Of a stretch of DNA of 34,666 nucleotides, positions 20,092 through 30,847 are shown piece by piece (position 1 is the first letter of the stretch; each line of letters opens with the position of its first letter). A model generated the notes under the pieces. That model was not told the origin of the DNA. It saw only the letters and a list, made by a program, of their open reading frames with translations, and searched no databases. Source of the DNA: Nocardioidaceae bacterium (GTDB lineage: Bacteria; Actinomycetota; Actinomycetes; Propionibacteriales; Nocardioidaceae); assembly GCA_013697585.1 (NCBI GenBank), contig JACCWP010000195.1, forward strand, positions 1 to 34,666, in the 5' to 3' direction. The position numbers and the translations under genes are program-made.

Positions 20092-20460
20092 GGCACCACA
20101 ATCCCAGAGTTCATTGCACCGACGTTACGTCTGGGATCGCCAATCGAGCCGAACAGGCGCGTTTTCATGACGAGAATCAACCCGAACGGTGGACGCTGCA
20201 TCGGGGCTGTGGGGTGCCGCCATCCCCATCTGTCGGCTGGGATCCGTCGCCTTCAGGTGTATCGGTGGTGGCGTCAGTGGCGGCGGTCGTGCCACCGCTG
20301 TGGGCCGCGCGGTTTCACCGATCACGCGGCGGTGGGCTGACCGACCGGGTCCCGCCCGGTCGTCACGCCGGACAGATCGCCCTCGATGCTCTCGTTGCTG
20401 TTATCGCGACCAATTTCGTCAAAGTTCTCGTACCGTTCAATCGGGTCGTCTACGGTCCTT

Positions 20461-21795
20461 ATGATGGTCGTGCGCCGGGGATCTGCGCTTGGCCGCCTGA
20501 CGGCAACGGTGCTCGCGGCGGCGACCGCTGCCGGGCTGGCTGCCGGGGTGCCGTCGGCCGCGGCACTAGGCGTCGCTTCGGCGGGCAGGTTGGCCGCTGA
20601 GTCGGATCGGGGCTGGTTCGCCGCCGCCCGGGTGGAGACGGCCAGCCTGTCACCGCGTACCGGCCGGCCGGCCGGTGACATCGAGTTCGGTCAGGCGTCG
20701 CTGTCTGCTGATGGCCGGTTCGTGCTGTTCGTCGACAATGCCGGCGACGCGTCGGGGGAGCGGGCGTGCCGGGACACCCGCTGTCTGCTGCTGCGTGATC
20801 GCCGGCGCGACGTCACGACGGTGGTGTCGGCGCGTAGCGACGGGACCGCGGTGGGCAGCCGGGGTCTGATCTGGTCGGACATCAGCGGCGACAGTCGGCT
20901 GGCGGCGTTCAACGCCGAGGCGTACGGGCTCGGCCCACCAGGGCGCCGGCCGGAGGCCAACCTGTTCGTCAAGCACCTGCGGTCCGGGCGGCTGGAGGCG
21001 ATCGCGGCTCCGCCGGACCCGGCGGTCGAAGGGACGCGGCTGTTCATCAGTGTGCGCGCGGTGTCCGAGCACGGCCGGTTCGTCGGGGTCCGCGGGGGGT
21101 CGAGGTCCGGTTTCGGTTACCCCTACCTGTTCGACCGGGGCACCGGCACCTGGACACGGCTGCCCGCTCCGGACGGCGAGTCCGAGGTGGAGGCCATGAA
21201 CGACAACGGCCGCTACGTCGCGGTGGAGTCCTCCTCGGCACCCGAGGGCGGCGATGATCTGTTCGTGTACGACCGGCGCACCGGTCAGTCCCGGCAGGTG
21301 CCGCCGGGCCCGGCTCGCGCCGACGCGAGCATCATTGACGCCACGTTCAGCGGTGACGGCCGGCTGCTGTTCGTCACCTGGAACAGCTACAACCCCCGCA
21401 CCGATGTCGACACCGTCGAGGCCGTCATGTATCGCACCCGCGACCTGGGCGTGGCCGACGTCATCGACGACTACGGCATCGACGGCGTCGATGCGGCCAG
21501 CACCACCGGGCGCTACATCGCTGCCGTTGCGTTCGGCGACCACTTCGGGTCCGACACAACCCAATCGGTTGGCTACGACCGACGTACCGACACGATCACC
21601 CTGGTCAGCCGGGGCCGACGCGGCCAGCCTGCCAACTTCTGGAGCTACCCCACCGACATCAGCGCCGACGGACAGACCGTGCTGTTCAACACCGCGGCCG
21701 GCAACATCGCTCCGGAAGGCGACGACCGGCCCCGGCCGCTGTTCTTCGACGCGTACAACGACGTCTTCGTCACCGAGCTGTTCTGGCGTCGCTAG
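20461..21795 (+). CDS. Secreted TolB/WD40-like beta-propeller protein
   Basis: Signal peptide then repeated FGQASLSADGRFVLFVDNAG, DATFSGDGRLLFVTWNS, PTDISADGQTVLFNTAAGNI motifs. Confidence 0.75.
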   Translation: MMVVRRGSALGRLTATVLAAATAAGLAAGVPSAAALGVASAGRLAAESDRGWFAAARVETASLSPRTGRPAGDIEFGQASLSADGRFVLFVDNAGDASGERACRDTRCLLLRDRRRDVTTVVSARSDGTAVGSRGLIWSDISGDSRLAAFNAEAYGLGPPGRRPEANLFVKHLRSGRLEAIAAPPDPAVEGTRLFISVRAVSEHGRFVGVRGGSRSGFGYPYLFDRGTGTWTRLPAPDGESEVEAMNDNGRYVAVESSSAPEGGDDLFVYDRRTGQSRQVPPGPARADASIIDATFSGDGRLLFVTWNSYNPRTDVDTVEAVMYRTRDLGVADVIDDYGIDGVDAASTTGRYIAAVAFGDHFGSDTTQSVGYDRRTDTITLVSRGRRGQPANFWSYPTDISADGQTVLFNTAAGNIAPEGDDRPRPLFFDAYNDVFVTELFWRR

Positions 21796-21890
21796 ACGGG
21801 CCGGCCGACGCGCGCCGAGCCTCAGAGAGTTCTCCGCGCGGACGCAGTACTAGTCGGAAGGGGGCTGCCTCGGTTTGCCCTGAGGATCCT

Positions 21891-21961
21891 CGACTCGGGA
21901 TGTGCGGAGGCTGAGCGATGCTGTCAGGACTGAGTTCGCTGCAGCGAACTATCCCGAGTCG
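21891..21961. repeat. Nested palindromes near right end of island
   Basis: CGACTCGGGAT (21891-21901) / ATCCCGAGTCG (21951-21961); directly abutting 18-bp perfect palindrome AGTTCGCTGCAGCGAACT (21933-21950). Confidence 0.85.
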
Positions 21962-22004
21962 GTCGCCTGTGCCTCATCATCCGCGCGGCGAGTCGGGGGT
22001 CCGC

Positions 22005-22026
22005 AGTCTCAGTTGTAGTCTCAGTT
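22005..22026. repeat. 10-bp direct repeat AGTCTCAGTT x2
   Basis: AGTCTCAGTT gt AGTCTCAGTT at 22005-22014 and 22017-22026. Confidence 0.9.
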
Positions 22027-22124
22027 CGCCCGTATCCAGAGATGTCTGCCCGGGTCTGGCGGATGGCCGATCCCGCCTGAGCTGAGCCGACCTGCGCGGA
22101 CCATGCGGAACGCCTGGCCGCAGA

Positions 22125-22181
22125 CCTCGAAAGCGTGTGAGGGTTCACGCCCTCCGTGGGTTCAAATCCCACCGCCACCGC
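22125..22181 (+). repeat. Partial tRNA-Ser(CGA): duplicated 3' half (attR-like)
   Basis: 57/57 identity to 19709..19765; no 5' half of the tRNA upstream. Confidence 0.93.
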
Positions 22182-22187
22182 GCCGCC

Positions 22188-22270
22188 GTTTTCGCAGGTA
22201 CACCAGCGAAAGGTGCGCTTCCCCAGCGAAGTTTCCCCGGGGAGGCGCACCTTTGGCCTGGTCAGTGCAC
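22188..22270. repeat. Double-hairpin dispersed repeat (copy 1)
   Basis: TTTTCGCAGGTACACCAGCGAAAGGTGCGCTTCCCCAGCGAAGTTTCCCCGGGGAGGCGCACCTTTGG; strong stem AAAGGTGCGCTTCCCC / GGGGAGGCGCACCTTT. Confidence 0.8.
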
Positions 22271-22394
22271 AACCCGACCGGCCTCCCACACCCAGCGCCG
22301 GAGCGGAGGAGCGCGGCCGGGCGAGCTCTAGGCTGGGGGCCCTTGCTGAGGCACAGCGCGGAGACGGCGACCGACACGGCGAGAGGCGCGGCGG

Positions 22395-23897
22395 GTGAGC
22401 TACGGCTTCGAAGTCCTCGCCCTGGTCGGCGGCGCGGTTCTGCTGGCCGCGATCCTTGCCGTCCGGGTCTCGGCGCGAGCGGGACTGCCGAGTCTGCTGC
22501 TCTACATCGGTATCGGCGTGCTGCTCGGCGACTCCGTGCTCGGCGTCCCGTTCGACGACGCCGACCTCGCGTACGTGCTGGCGCTTGCGGCACTCGTGCT
22601 GATCCTCGCCGAGGGCGGGTTGACCACCGACTGGGCCGAGGTGCGACCGGCGGCGCCGCTGGGACTGGCGCTCAGTACCGTCGGGGTCGCGGTCGGGGTG
22701 AGCGTGATGGCCGTCTTCGGTCACTGGGTGCTCGACCTCGACTGGCAGCTCGCGATCCTGCTCGGAGCGGTCACGACGCCCACCGACTCGGCGGCGGTGT
22801 TCTCGGTGCTGCGGCGGGTGCCGCTGAAGCCCTCCGTACGCGGCGCGCTCGAGTCGGAGTCAGGGCTCAACGACGCGCCCACCCTGTTGCTGGTCACCGC
22901 AGTGGCGACCGGTGCAGCCGACGATGTGCCCTGGTGGGTGCTGCTGGCGATGATCGCCATGGAGCTGGTGGTCGGCGGGGCGCTCGGCTTCGCGGCCGGC
23001 TGGCTCGGTGCCCGGTTGCTGGCTCGGGCTGCGCTGCCGTCGTCAGGTCTCTATCCCGTCGCGGTGCTCGCGATGTGCGTGGTGGCCTGGAGCGGGGCCT
23101 CCGTGCTGCACCTGAGCGGCTTCGCAGCCGTCTACATCGCCGCGCTGACGCTGGGCAACGCCGACCTGCCGCACGGACGCGCCACCCGATCGTTCGCGGA
23201 GGGCGTGGGGTGGATGGCGCAGATCGGGTTGTTCGTCATGCTGGGCCTGCTGATGTCGCCCCAGCGGCTGACGTGGTGGCACCTCGGCGCCGGCTTCGTC
23301 GCGGGCGCGGTGCTCACCTTCCTGGCCCGACCGCTCTCCGTCGTCGTGTCGACGGCGCCGTTGCGGGTGCCATGGCGCGAGCAGGCGTTCTTGTCGTGGG
23401 CGGGGCTGCGCGGCGCGATTCCGATCGTGCTGGCCACCGTGCCCCTTGCCGAGGACGTGCCCGGCGCCACCGACCTGTTCGACCTGGTGGTGGTCCTGGT
23501 CGTCGTCTACACCCTCGCGCAGGGGCCGACCCTGCCTTATGCCGCACGCCTGCTCGGGGTCACCGACACCGGCGCTGCCCACGACCTGGAGGTCGAGGCA
23601 GCCCCACTGGACCGGATCGCGGCGGACCTGCTGCACGTGAGCATCGCCACCGGGTCGCGGCTGCACGGGGTCGAGGTTGCCGAGCTGCGCCTGCCGCTCG
23701 GCGCATCGATCTCGCTGGTCGTACGCGCGGGAGCGTCGTTCGTGCCGTCAGGTGTCACCCGGCTGCAGCGCGACGACGAGCTGCTGGTCGTGGCTCCCCG
23801 GCGGGTACGGGAGGCCACCGAAGGCCGCTTGCGGGCGGTGTCCAGGCACGGGCGCCTTGCCGGATGGCAGGACCCGCGCGGCACTGGCAACGGCTGA
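22395..23897 (+). CDS. CPA-type potassium/proton antiporter with C-terminal TrkA-C-like domain
   Basis: GAVTTPTDSAAVFSVLRRVPLKPSVRGALESESGLNDAPTLLLV; multiple TM; C-terminal GASISLVVRAGASFVPSGVTRLQRDDELLVVAPR. Confidence 0.85.
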   Translation: MSYGFEVLALVGGAVLLAAILAVRVSARAGLPSLLLYIGIGVLLGDSVLGVPFDDADLAYVLALAALVLILAEGGLTTDWAEVRPAAPLGLALSTVGVAVGVSVMAVFGHWVLDLDWQLAILLGAVTTPTDSAAVFSVLRRVPLKPSVRGALESESGLNDAPTLLLVTAVATGAADDVPWWVLLAMIAMELVVGGALGFAAGWLGARLLARAALPSSGLYPVAVLAMCVVAWSGASVLHLSGFAAVYIAALTLGNADLPHGRATRSFAEGVGWMAQIGLFVMLGLLMSPQRLTWWHLGAGFVAGAVLTFLARPLSVVVSTAPLRVPWREQAFLSWAGLRGAIPIVLATVPLAEDVPGATDLFDLVVVLVVVYTLAQGPTLPYAARLLGVTDTGAAHDLEVEAAPLDRIAADLLHVSIATGSRLHGVEVAELRLPLGASISLVVRAGASFVPSGVTRLQRDDELLVVAPRRVREATEGRLRAVSRHGRLAGWQDPRGTGNG

Positions 23898-23903
23898 GGC
23901 GAC

Positions 23904-24425
23904 TCAGCGCCTACCGGCTGGGCCGGTGCGGGGTGGTACGCAGACCTCCTGATCGCCACGCACCCGAACCGTCGCGGGAGCGCCGCCCTGGAGCCCGAGA
24001 TAGCCCTGGCCGAGCACGATGTCGATTCCCTCGGCCAGGTCGGGATTCTTGCGCACCTGGACCTGGCCCTGGAACTGGGCACGTACGAGCCGCACCTGCG
24101 CCGAGCCGGGCTCGGGGTCGAGCACCGTCACGTTGGCCACCCGGAGGTTGCCCGGCGCGTTCTCGGCGACGCCGCGGGAGAAGTCGCGCTGGGCCAGCTC
24201 GCGCAGCGTGCTCGCGGCCAGGTCGTTGCGCGCACTGCCGTTGTAGACGTTGACGATCACCTGCGCGCGGGTCAGCTTGCCGTCGACCTGCTCGGGGACG
24301 CAGTCCGGCGGGTCGGCGAACGGGTTGCTGATCGGCTGGTTGATCTGGGTCCACCCGTACCACGCGCCGAACACGACGAGCAGGACCAGCAGCGCGAGCG
24401 TGATCGGGGTCCGGTTGCGGCTCAC
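23904..24425 (-). CDS. LytR C-terminal domain-containing protein
   Basis: One TM, then VIVNVYNGSARNDLAASTLRELAQRDF and LVRAQFQGQVQVRKNPDLAEGIDIVLGQGYLGL. Confidence 0.8.
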   Translation of the reverse strand: MSRNRTPITLALLVLLVVFGAWYGWTQINQPISNPFADPPDCVPEQVDGKLTRAQVIVNVYNGSARNDLAASTLRELAQRDFSRGVAENAPGNLRVANVTVLDPEPGSAQVRLVRAQFQGQVQVRKNPDLAEGIDIVLGQGYLGLQGGAPATVRVRGDQEVCVPPRTGPAGRR

Positions 24426-24727
24426 GACGCCCCGGCAGGGATCGGGTGGATGCGGGCGTGCAGCAAGTGTCGCTGCTGCAGGGCGGCGCGGAGCGCGCGG
24501 TGCAGACCGTCCTCGAGATAGAGCTCGTCCCGCCAGCGCACGACATGGGCGAACAGGTCACCGAAGAAGGTCGACTCGGCGTCGAGCAGTGTTGCCAGGT
24601 CGAGTGTCCCCTTGGTCGTCACCAGCTGATCGAGGCGGACCTGCTGCGGGGGCAGGTCGGCCCACTGGCGCTGGGTCAGCCCGTGCTCGGGGTAGGGCCG
24701 CCCCTCCCCGACCCGCTTGAAGATCAC
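24422..24727 (-). CDS. Conserved actinobacterial small protein (often labelled VapB-like)
   Basis: MIFKRVGEGRPYPEHGLTQRQWADLPPQQVRLDQLVTTKGTLDL; overlaps the LytR_C gene start by 4 nt. Confidence 0.6.
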   Translation of the reverse strand: MIFKRVGEGRPYPEHGLTQRQWADLPPQQVRLDQLVTTKGTLDLATLLDAESTFFGDLFAHVVRWRDELYLEDGLHRALRAALQQRHLLHARIHPIPAGAS

Positions 24728-24770
24728 GCGCGCAGTCTAGGAGAGGCCGCTCCGCTCGGCCGGCACGCGG

Positions 24771-24855
24771 CGGAGGATAGGGGATTCGAACCCCTGAGGG
24801 CGTTAACCCAACACGCTTTCCAAGCGTGCGCACTAGGCCACTATGCGAATCCTCC
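24771..24855 (-). tRNA. tRNA-Ser (anticodon GGA)
   Basis: Acceptor GGAGGAT/ATCCTCC, anticodon loop ttGGAaa, long variable arm, T arm GGGGTTCGAATCCCC. Confidence 0.96.
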
Positions 24856-24882
24856 GCCGAGCAGAGTACCGGCCCGCCCCGA

Positions 24883-24945
24883 CCCGTGAACTGGCGGCAA
24901 CACGCTGACGACACGCCGTGGGCAACGCCGAGGTTCCGCCAGTTC
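24883..24945. repeat. Intergenic palindrome (copy 2)
   Basis: GAACTGGCGG (24888-24897) / CCGCCAGTTC (24936-24945) perfect arms; loop contains CGACACGCCGTGG. Confidence 0.75.
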
Positions 24946-24985
24946 GGCGCTTGGCTCACGCTCGACCGGCACGGTTACCATGGCG

Positions 24986-25078
24986 CCCAGCCCCTCGCGC
25001 GGCGGCATCCCGCCCAACTCCCCCAGGGCCGGAAGGCAGCAAGGGTCAGCAGGCTCTGCCGGGTGCGCGAGGGGTCTC
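24986..25078 (+). ncRNA. ffs: Signal recognition particle RNA (small bacterial type)
   Basis: CCCCTCGCGC..CAGGGCCGGAAGGCAGCAAGGGTCAGCAGGCTCTGCCGGG..GCGCGAGGGG; conserved apical GGAAGGCAGCA; closing stem pairs; located just upstream of dnaX. Confidence 0.9.
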
Positions 25079-25133
25079 CTGGTCCCCTCGGGACCGAGGG
25101 GACGTGTCCGGCGGCCGGGCTAGGGTGCCTGGG

Positions 25134-26969
25134 GTGGACGCCCCGCTCGCGCTGTACCGCCGTTACCGGCCGGAGACGTTCGTCGAGGTCCTGGGCCAAG
25201 ACCACGTCACCGTCCCGCTTCGACAGGCGTTGGCCGCCAACCGGGTCCATCATGCGTACCTTTTCTCCGGGCCGCGGGGCTGTGGCAAGACGTCCAGCGC
25301 CCGCATCCTCGCCCGTGCCCTCAACTGCGAACAGGCTCCCCTCGCCGAGCCGTGCGGCTGCTGCCAGAGCTGCCGCGACCTTGCCCGCGACGGCGCCGGC
25401 AGCCTCGACGTCATCGAGATCGACGCGGCCAGCCATGGTGGCGTCGACGACGCCCGCGACCTGCGCGAGCGGGCATCGTTCGCCCCAATGTCGAGCCGGT
25501 ACAAGATCTACATCGTCGACGAGGCGCACATGGTGACCACCCAGGGGTTCAATGCCCTGCTCAAGGTGGTCGAGGAGCCCCCGCCACACGTCAAGTTCAT
25601 CTTCGCGACCACCGAGCCCGACCGGGTGCTGCCCACGATCCGCTCCCGCACCCACCACTACCCGTTCCGGCTGCTCCCCCCACGGATGCTCACCGACTAC
25701 CTCGCCGAGATCTGCGCCCACGAGCAGATCGCGGTCGAGCCCACCGCGCTGCCGCTGGTCGTGCGCGCCGGCGGAGGGTCGGCCCGCGACACCCTCAGCG
25801 TGCTCGACCAGCTGATCGGCGGCGCCGACGATGCCGGCCTGACGTACGCGTTGGCCGCCGGTCTGCTCGGCTTCACACCTGCCTCACTGCTTGACGAGGT
25901 CGTTGACGCGTTCGCGGCAGGTGACGGCGGCACGGTGTTCCGGGTGGTCGACAAGGTCGTCGAAGGTGGCCGCGACCCGCGCCGGTTCGTCGAGGACCTG
26001 CTCAGCCGGCTGCGCGACTTGATCGTGCTCGGGCACTTGCCCGGCGCCGCCGGTGACGGGCTGCTCGACGTCAGCCCCGAGCAGGGCCAGCGGCTGGCCG
26101 GCCAGGCCGCCCGCTTTGGCGCCGCCGACCTGGTACGCGCCGCCGAGGTGGTCTCCACCGCGCTGGGTGAGATCCGCGGTGCCACCGCGCCCCGGCTGCT
26201 GCTCGAGCTGATGTGCGCCCGGGTGCTGCTGCCCGGCGCCGACGACAGCCTCGAGGGCGTGCAGGCCCGACTGGCCCGGCTCGAACGGCGACTGGAGATC
26301 ACCGGCCAGCCCGCACCCGCGCCGCCGGACCGTCAGCCGGCTCCCAGATCCGCCGACCCGCCCTCGGTCCCGGATCCAGCTCCCGCACCCGGCGCGGCGG
26401 TCGAGCCGGCCTCCGAGCGCACCGCTCAGCCCGCCTCGGTCCCCGAGCCCGCCGCTGACCAGGCCGCGGGTCGCAGCCTCGGCCTGGTCGACGTCCGCCG
26501 CGCCTGGCCCGACCTCCTCGAGCGCGCCGCGTCCGTACGCCGGCTGGCCTGGTCGCTGTTGAGCAAGAGCGCACAGGCGCACTCCCTCGACGGCCGCACG
26601 CTGACCGTTGCGTTCGTCAACGCAGGCAGCCGCGACTCGTTCGCCCGCAACGGCTGCGAGGAGGTGCTCCGACAGGTGCTCATCGACGTGCTCGGCGTCG
26701 ACTGGCGGGTCGAGTCGATCGTCGATCCGACCGCGGACTCGTCGACAGGGGTGCCGCCTCCTCCCCCGGCCGAACCCACCGCAGCCGCGCCACGACCAGA
26801 GCGCGGCCAGAGCGCGGCCGAACCGGCGACGGCCAACCAGGCAACCGCCGAGCACGGCGGGCCCGACATCAACGACCCCGATGCCGACGACCAGGGCGAC
26901 GGCACCCACGAGCTGCTCACCCGCGAGCTCGGGGCGCAAGTGATCGAGGAGATTCCGCACCGGCCCTAG
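25134..26969 (+). CDS. dnaX: DNA polymerase III subunits gamma/tau
   Basis: LALYRRYRPETFVEVLGQDHVTVPLRQAL, FSGPRGCGKTSSARILARALNC, EIDAASHGGVDDAR, YIVDEAHMVTTQGFNALLKVVEEPP; GTG start. Confidence 0.95.
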   Translation: MDAPLALYRRYRPETFVEVLGQDHVTVPLRQALAANRVHHAYLFSGPRGCGKTSSARILARALNCEQAPLAEPCGCCQSCRDLARDGAGSLDVIEIDAASHGGVDDARDLRERASFAPMSSRYKIYIVDEAHMVTTQGFNALLKVVEEPPPHVKFIFATTEPDRVLPTIRSRTHHYPFRLLPPRMLTDYLAEICAHEQIAVEPTALPLVVRAGGGSARDTLSVLDQLIGGADDAGLTYALAAGLLGFTPASLLDEVVDAFAAGDGGTVFRVVDKVVEGGRDPRRFVEDLLSRLRDLIVLGHLPGAAGDGLLDVSPEQGQRLAGQAARFGAADLVRAAEVVSTALGEIRGATAPRLLLELMCARVLLPGADDSLEGVQARLARLERRLEITGQPAPAPPDRQPAPRSADPPSVPDPAPAPGAAVEPASERTAQPASVPEPAADQAAGRSLGLVDVRRAWPDLLERAASVRRLAWSLLSKSAQAHSLDGRTLTVAFVNAGSRDSFARNGCEEVLRQVLIDVLGVDWRVESIVDPTADSSTGVPPPPPAEPTAAAPRPERGQSAAEPATANQATAEHGGPDINDPDADDQGDGTHELLTRELGAQVIEEIPHRP

Positions 26970-27017
26970 GCTCAGCCACACCCGTCTTGTCGAGGAGCCG
27001 TCGCGAGGAGTCGACCC

Positions 27018-27609
<592 letters not shown>

Positions 27610-27617
<8 letters not shown>

Positions 27618-28221
27618 GTTGCCGACGCAGGGCAGGCGAACCGAGGTGGACAGCGACCTGGAAGACCTCGCCCAAGGCGTTGCCGACCAGGTCGCGAGCT
27701 TCCTGCTCGCGGTGCGCGCGATCGCCAAGGGTGGCGACTCGAGCACCGCGATCCCACTGCTGCTGCTCGAGGTGAGCCAGCTGCTGCTCGCCGGCGCCCG
27801 GCTCGGCGTCATGACGGACCTGGTGCCGCACGAGGAGTACGAGCCCGAGGCGGGGCCTGACGCCGACCTCGATCGGATCCGCGAAGCGCTGGCCCGGCTT
27901 CTCGGGCCGGCCGACGACTACGTCGAGGTGTTCGACCCCTACGCGATGCCCCCCGACCTGGTGCCGGCACGCATCTCCGACGACGTGGCCGCGACCGCCC
28001 AGACGCTGGCCCACGGGCTTGCCCACCACCGGGACGGTCGGGTCGACGAGGCCTTGTGGTGGTGGCAGTTCTCGTACGTCTCGTCCTGGGGCTCCGAGGC
28101 CAGCGCCGTGCTGCGAGCACTGCAGTCGATCGTCGCCCACGACCGGCTCGACGCGGACACGGGCACCGGCGAGATCGAGCAGCTCGCGGTCGCCGACCAG
28201 ATCGAGGACCCGATCTCCTGA
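27610..28221 (+). CDS. DUF5063 domain-containing protein
   Basis: [42 protein letters not shown]; conserved position after recR. Confidence 0.8.
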
Positions 28222-28500
28222 CCCGCTGAACAGATGAGCAGAGGTCGTGCTGGTGCGGGTACGAGCTTTCCGGTGGCCCGTACAAGACCGGGAGTCGGGC
28301 AGCAGCGGCTAGCCCGGCCACTGCGCCGACGGTGACGAGAAACCGGCGGCGGTCCATGGAGGGGAACTGCACGGCGTCGACCAAAGCGGGCAGGCTTCCG
28401 AGTCCCAATCGCGTTCGCGCCACCAACCGCAGCCGCTGAGCAGGCATCCGGGGCATGGCTTCGGGCGAACAGCATCCGAGCGTCGATACACTCGACGCTC

Positions 28501-30824
<2,324 letters not shown>

Positions 30825-30847
30825 TCTCCACCGGCCTCGGGCGGGGG

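Larger units (their letters stand above)
19768..22181. mobile_element. Putative small integrated island bounded by tRNA-Ser(CGA) 3' half duplication (no integrase found)
   Basis: 57-bp exact direct repeat at 19709..19765 and 22125..22181; interior holds a propeller gene and a PAS fragment. Confidence 0.65.

Noticed and set aside
22103-24253. 716-aa plus-strand ORF
   Set aside because: Arg/Ala-rich out-of-frame reading overlapping the antiporter gene and the partial tRNA.
24422-24727. VapB-like antitoxin as part of a toxin-antitoxin pair
   Set aside because: No PIN/VapC-like toxin ORF next to it; coupled to a LytR_C gene, so the VapB label is probably misleading.
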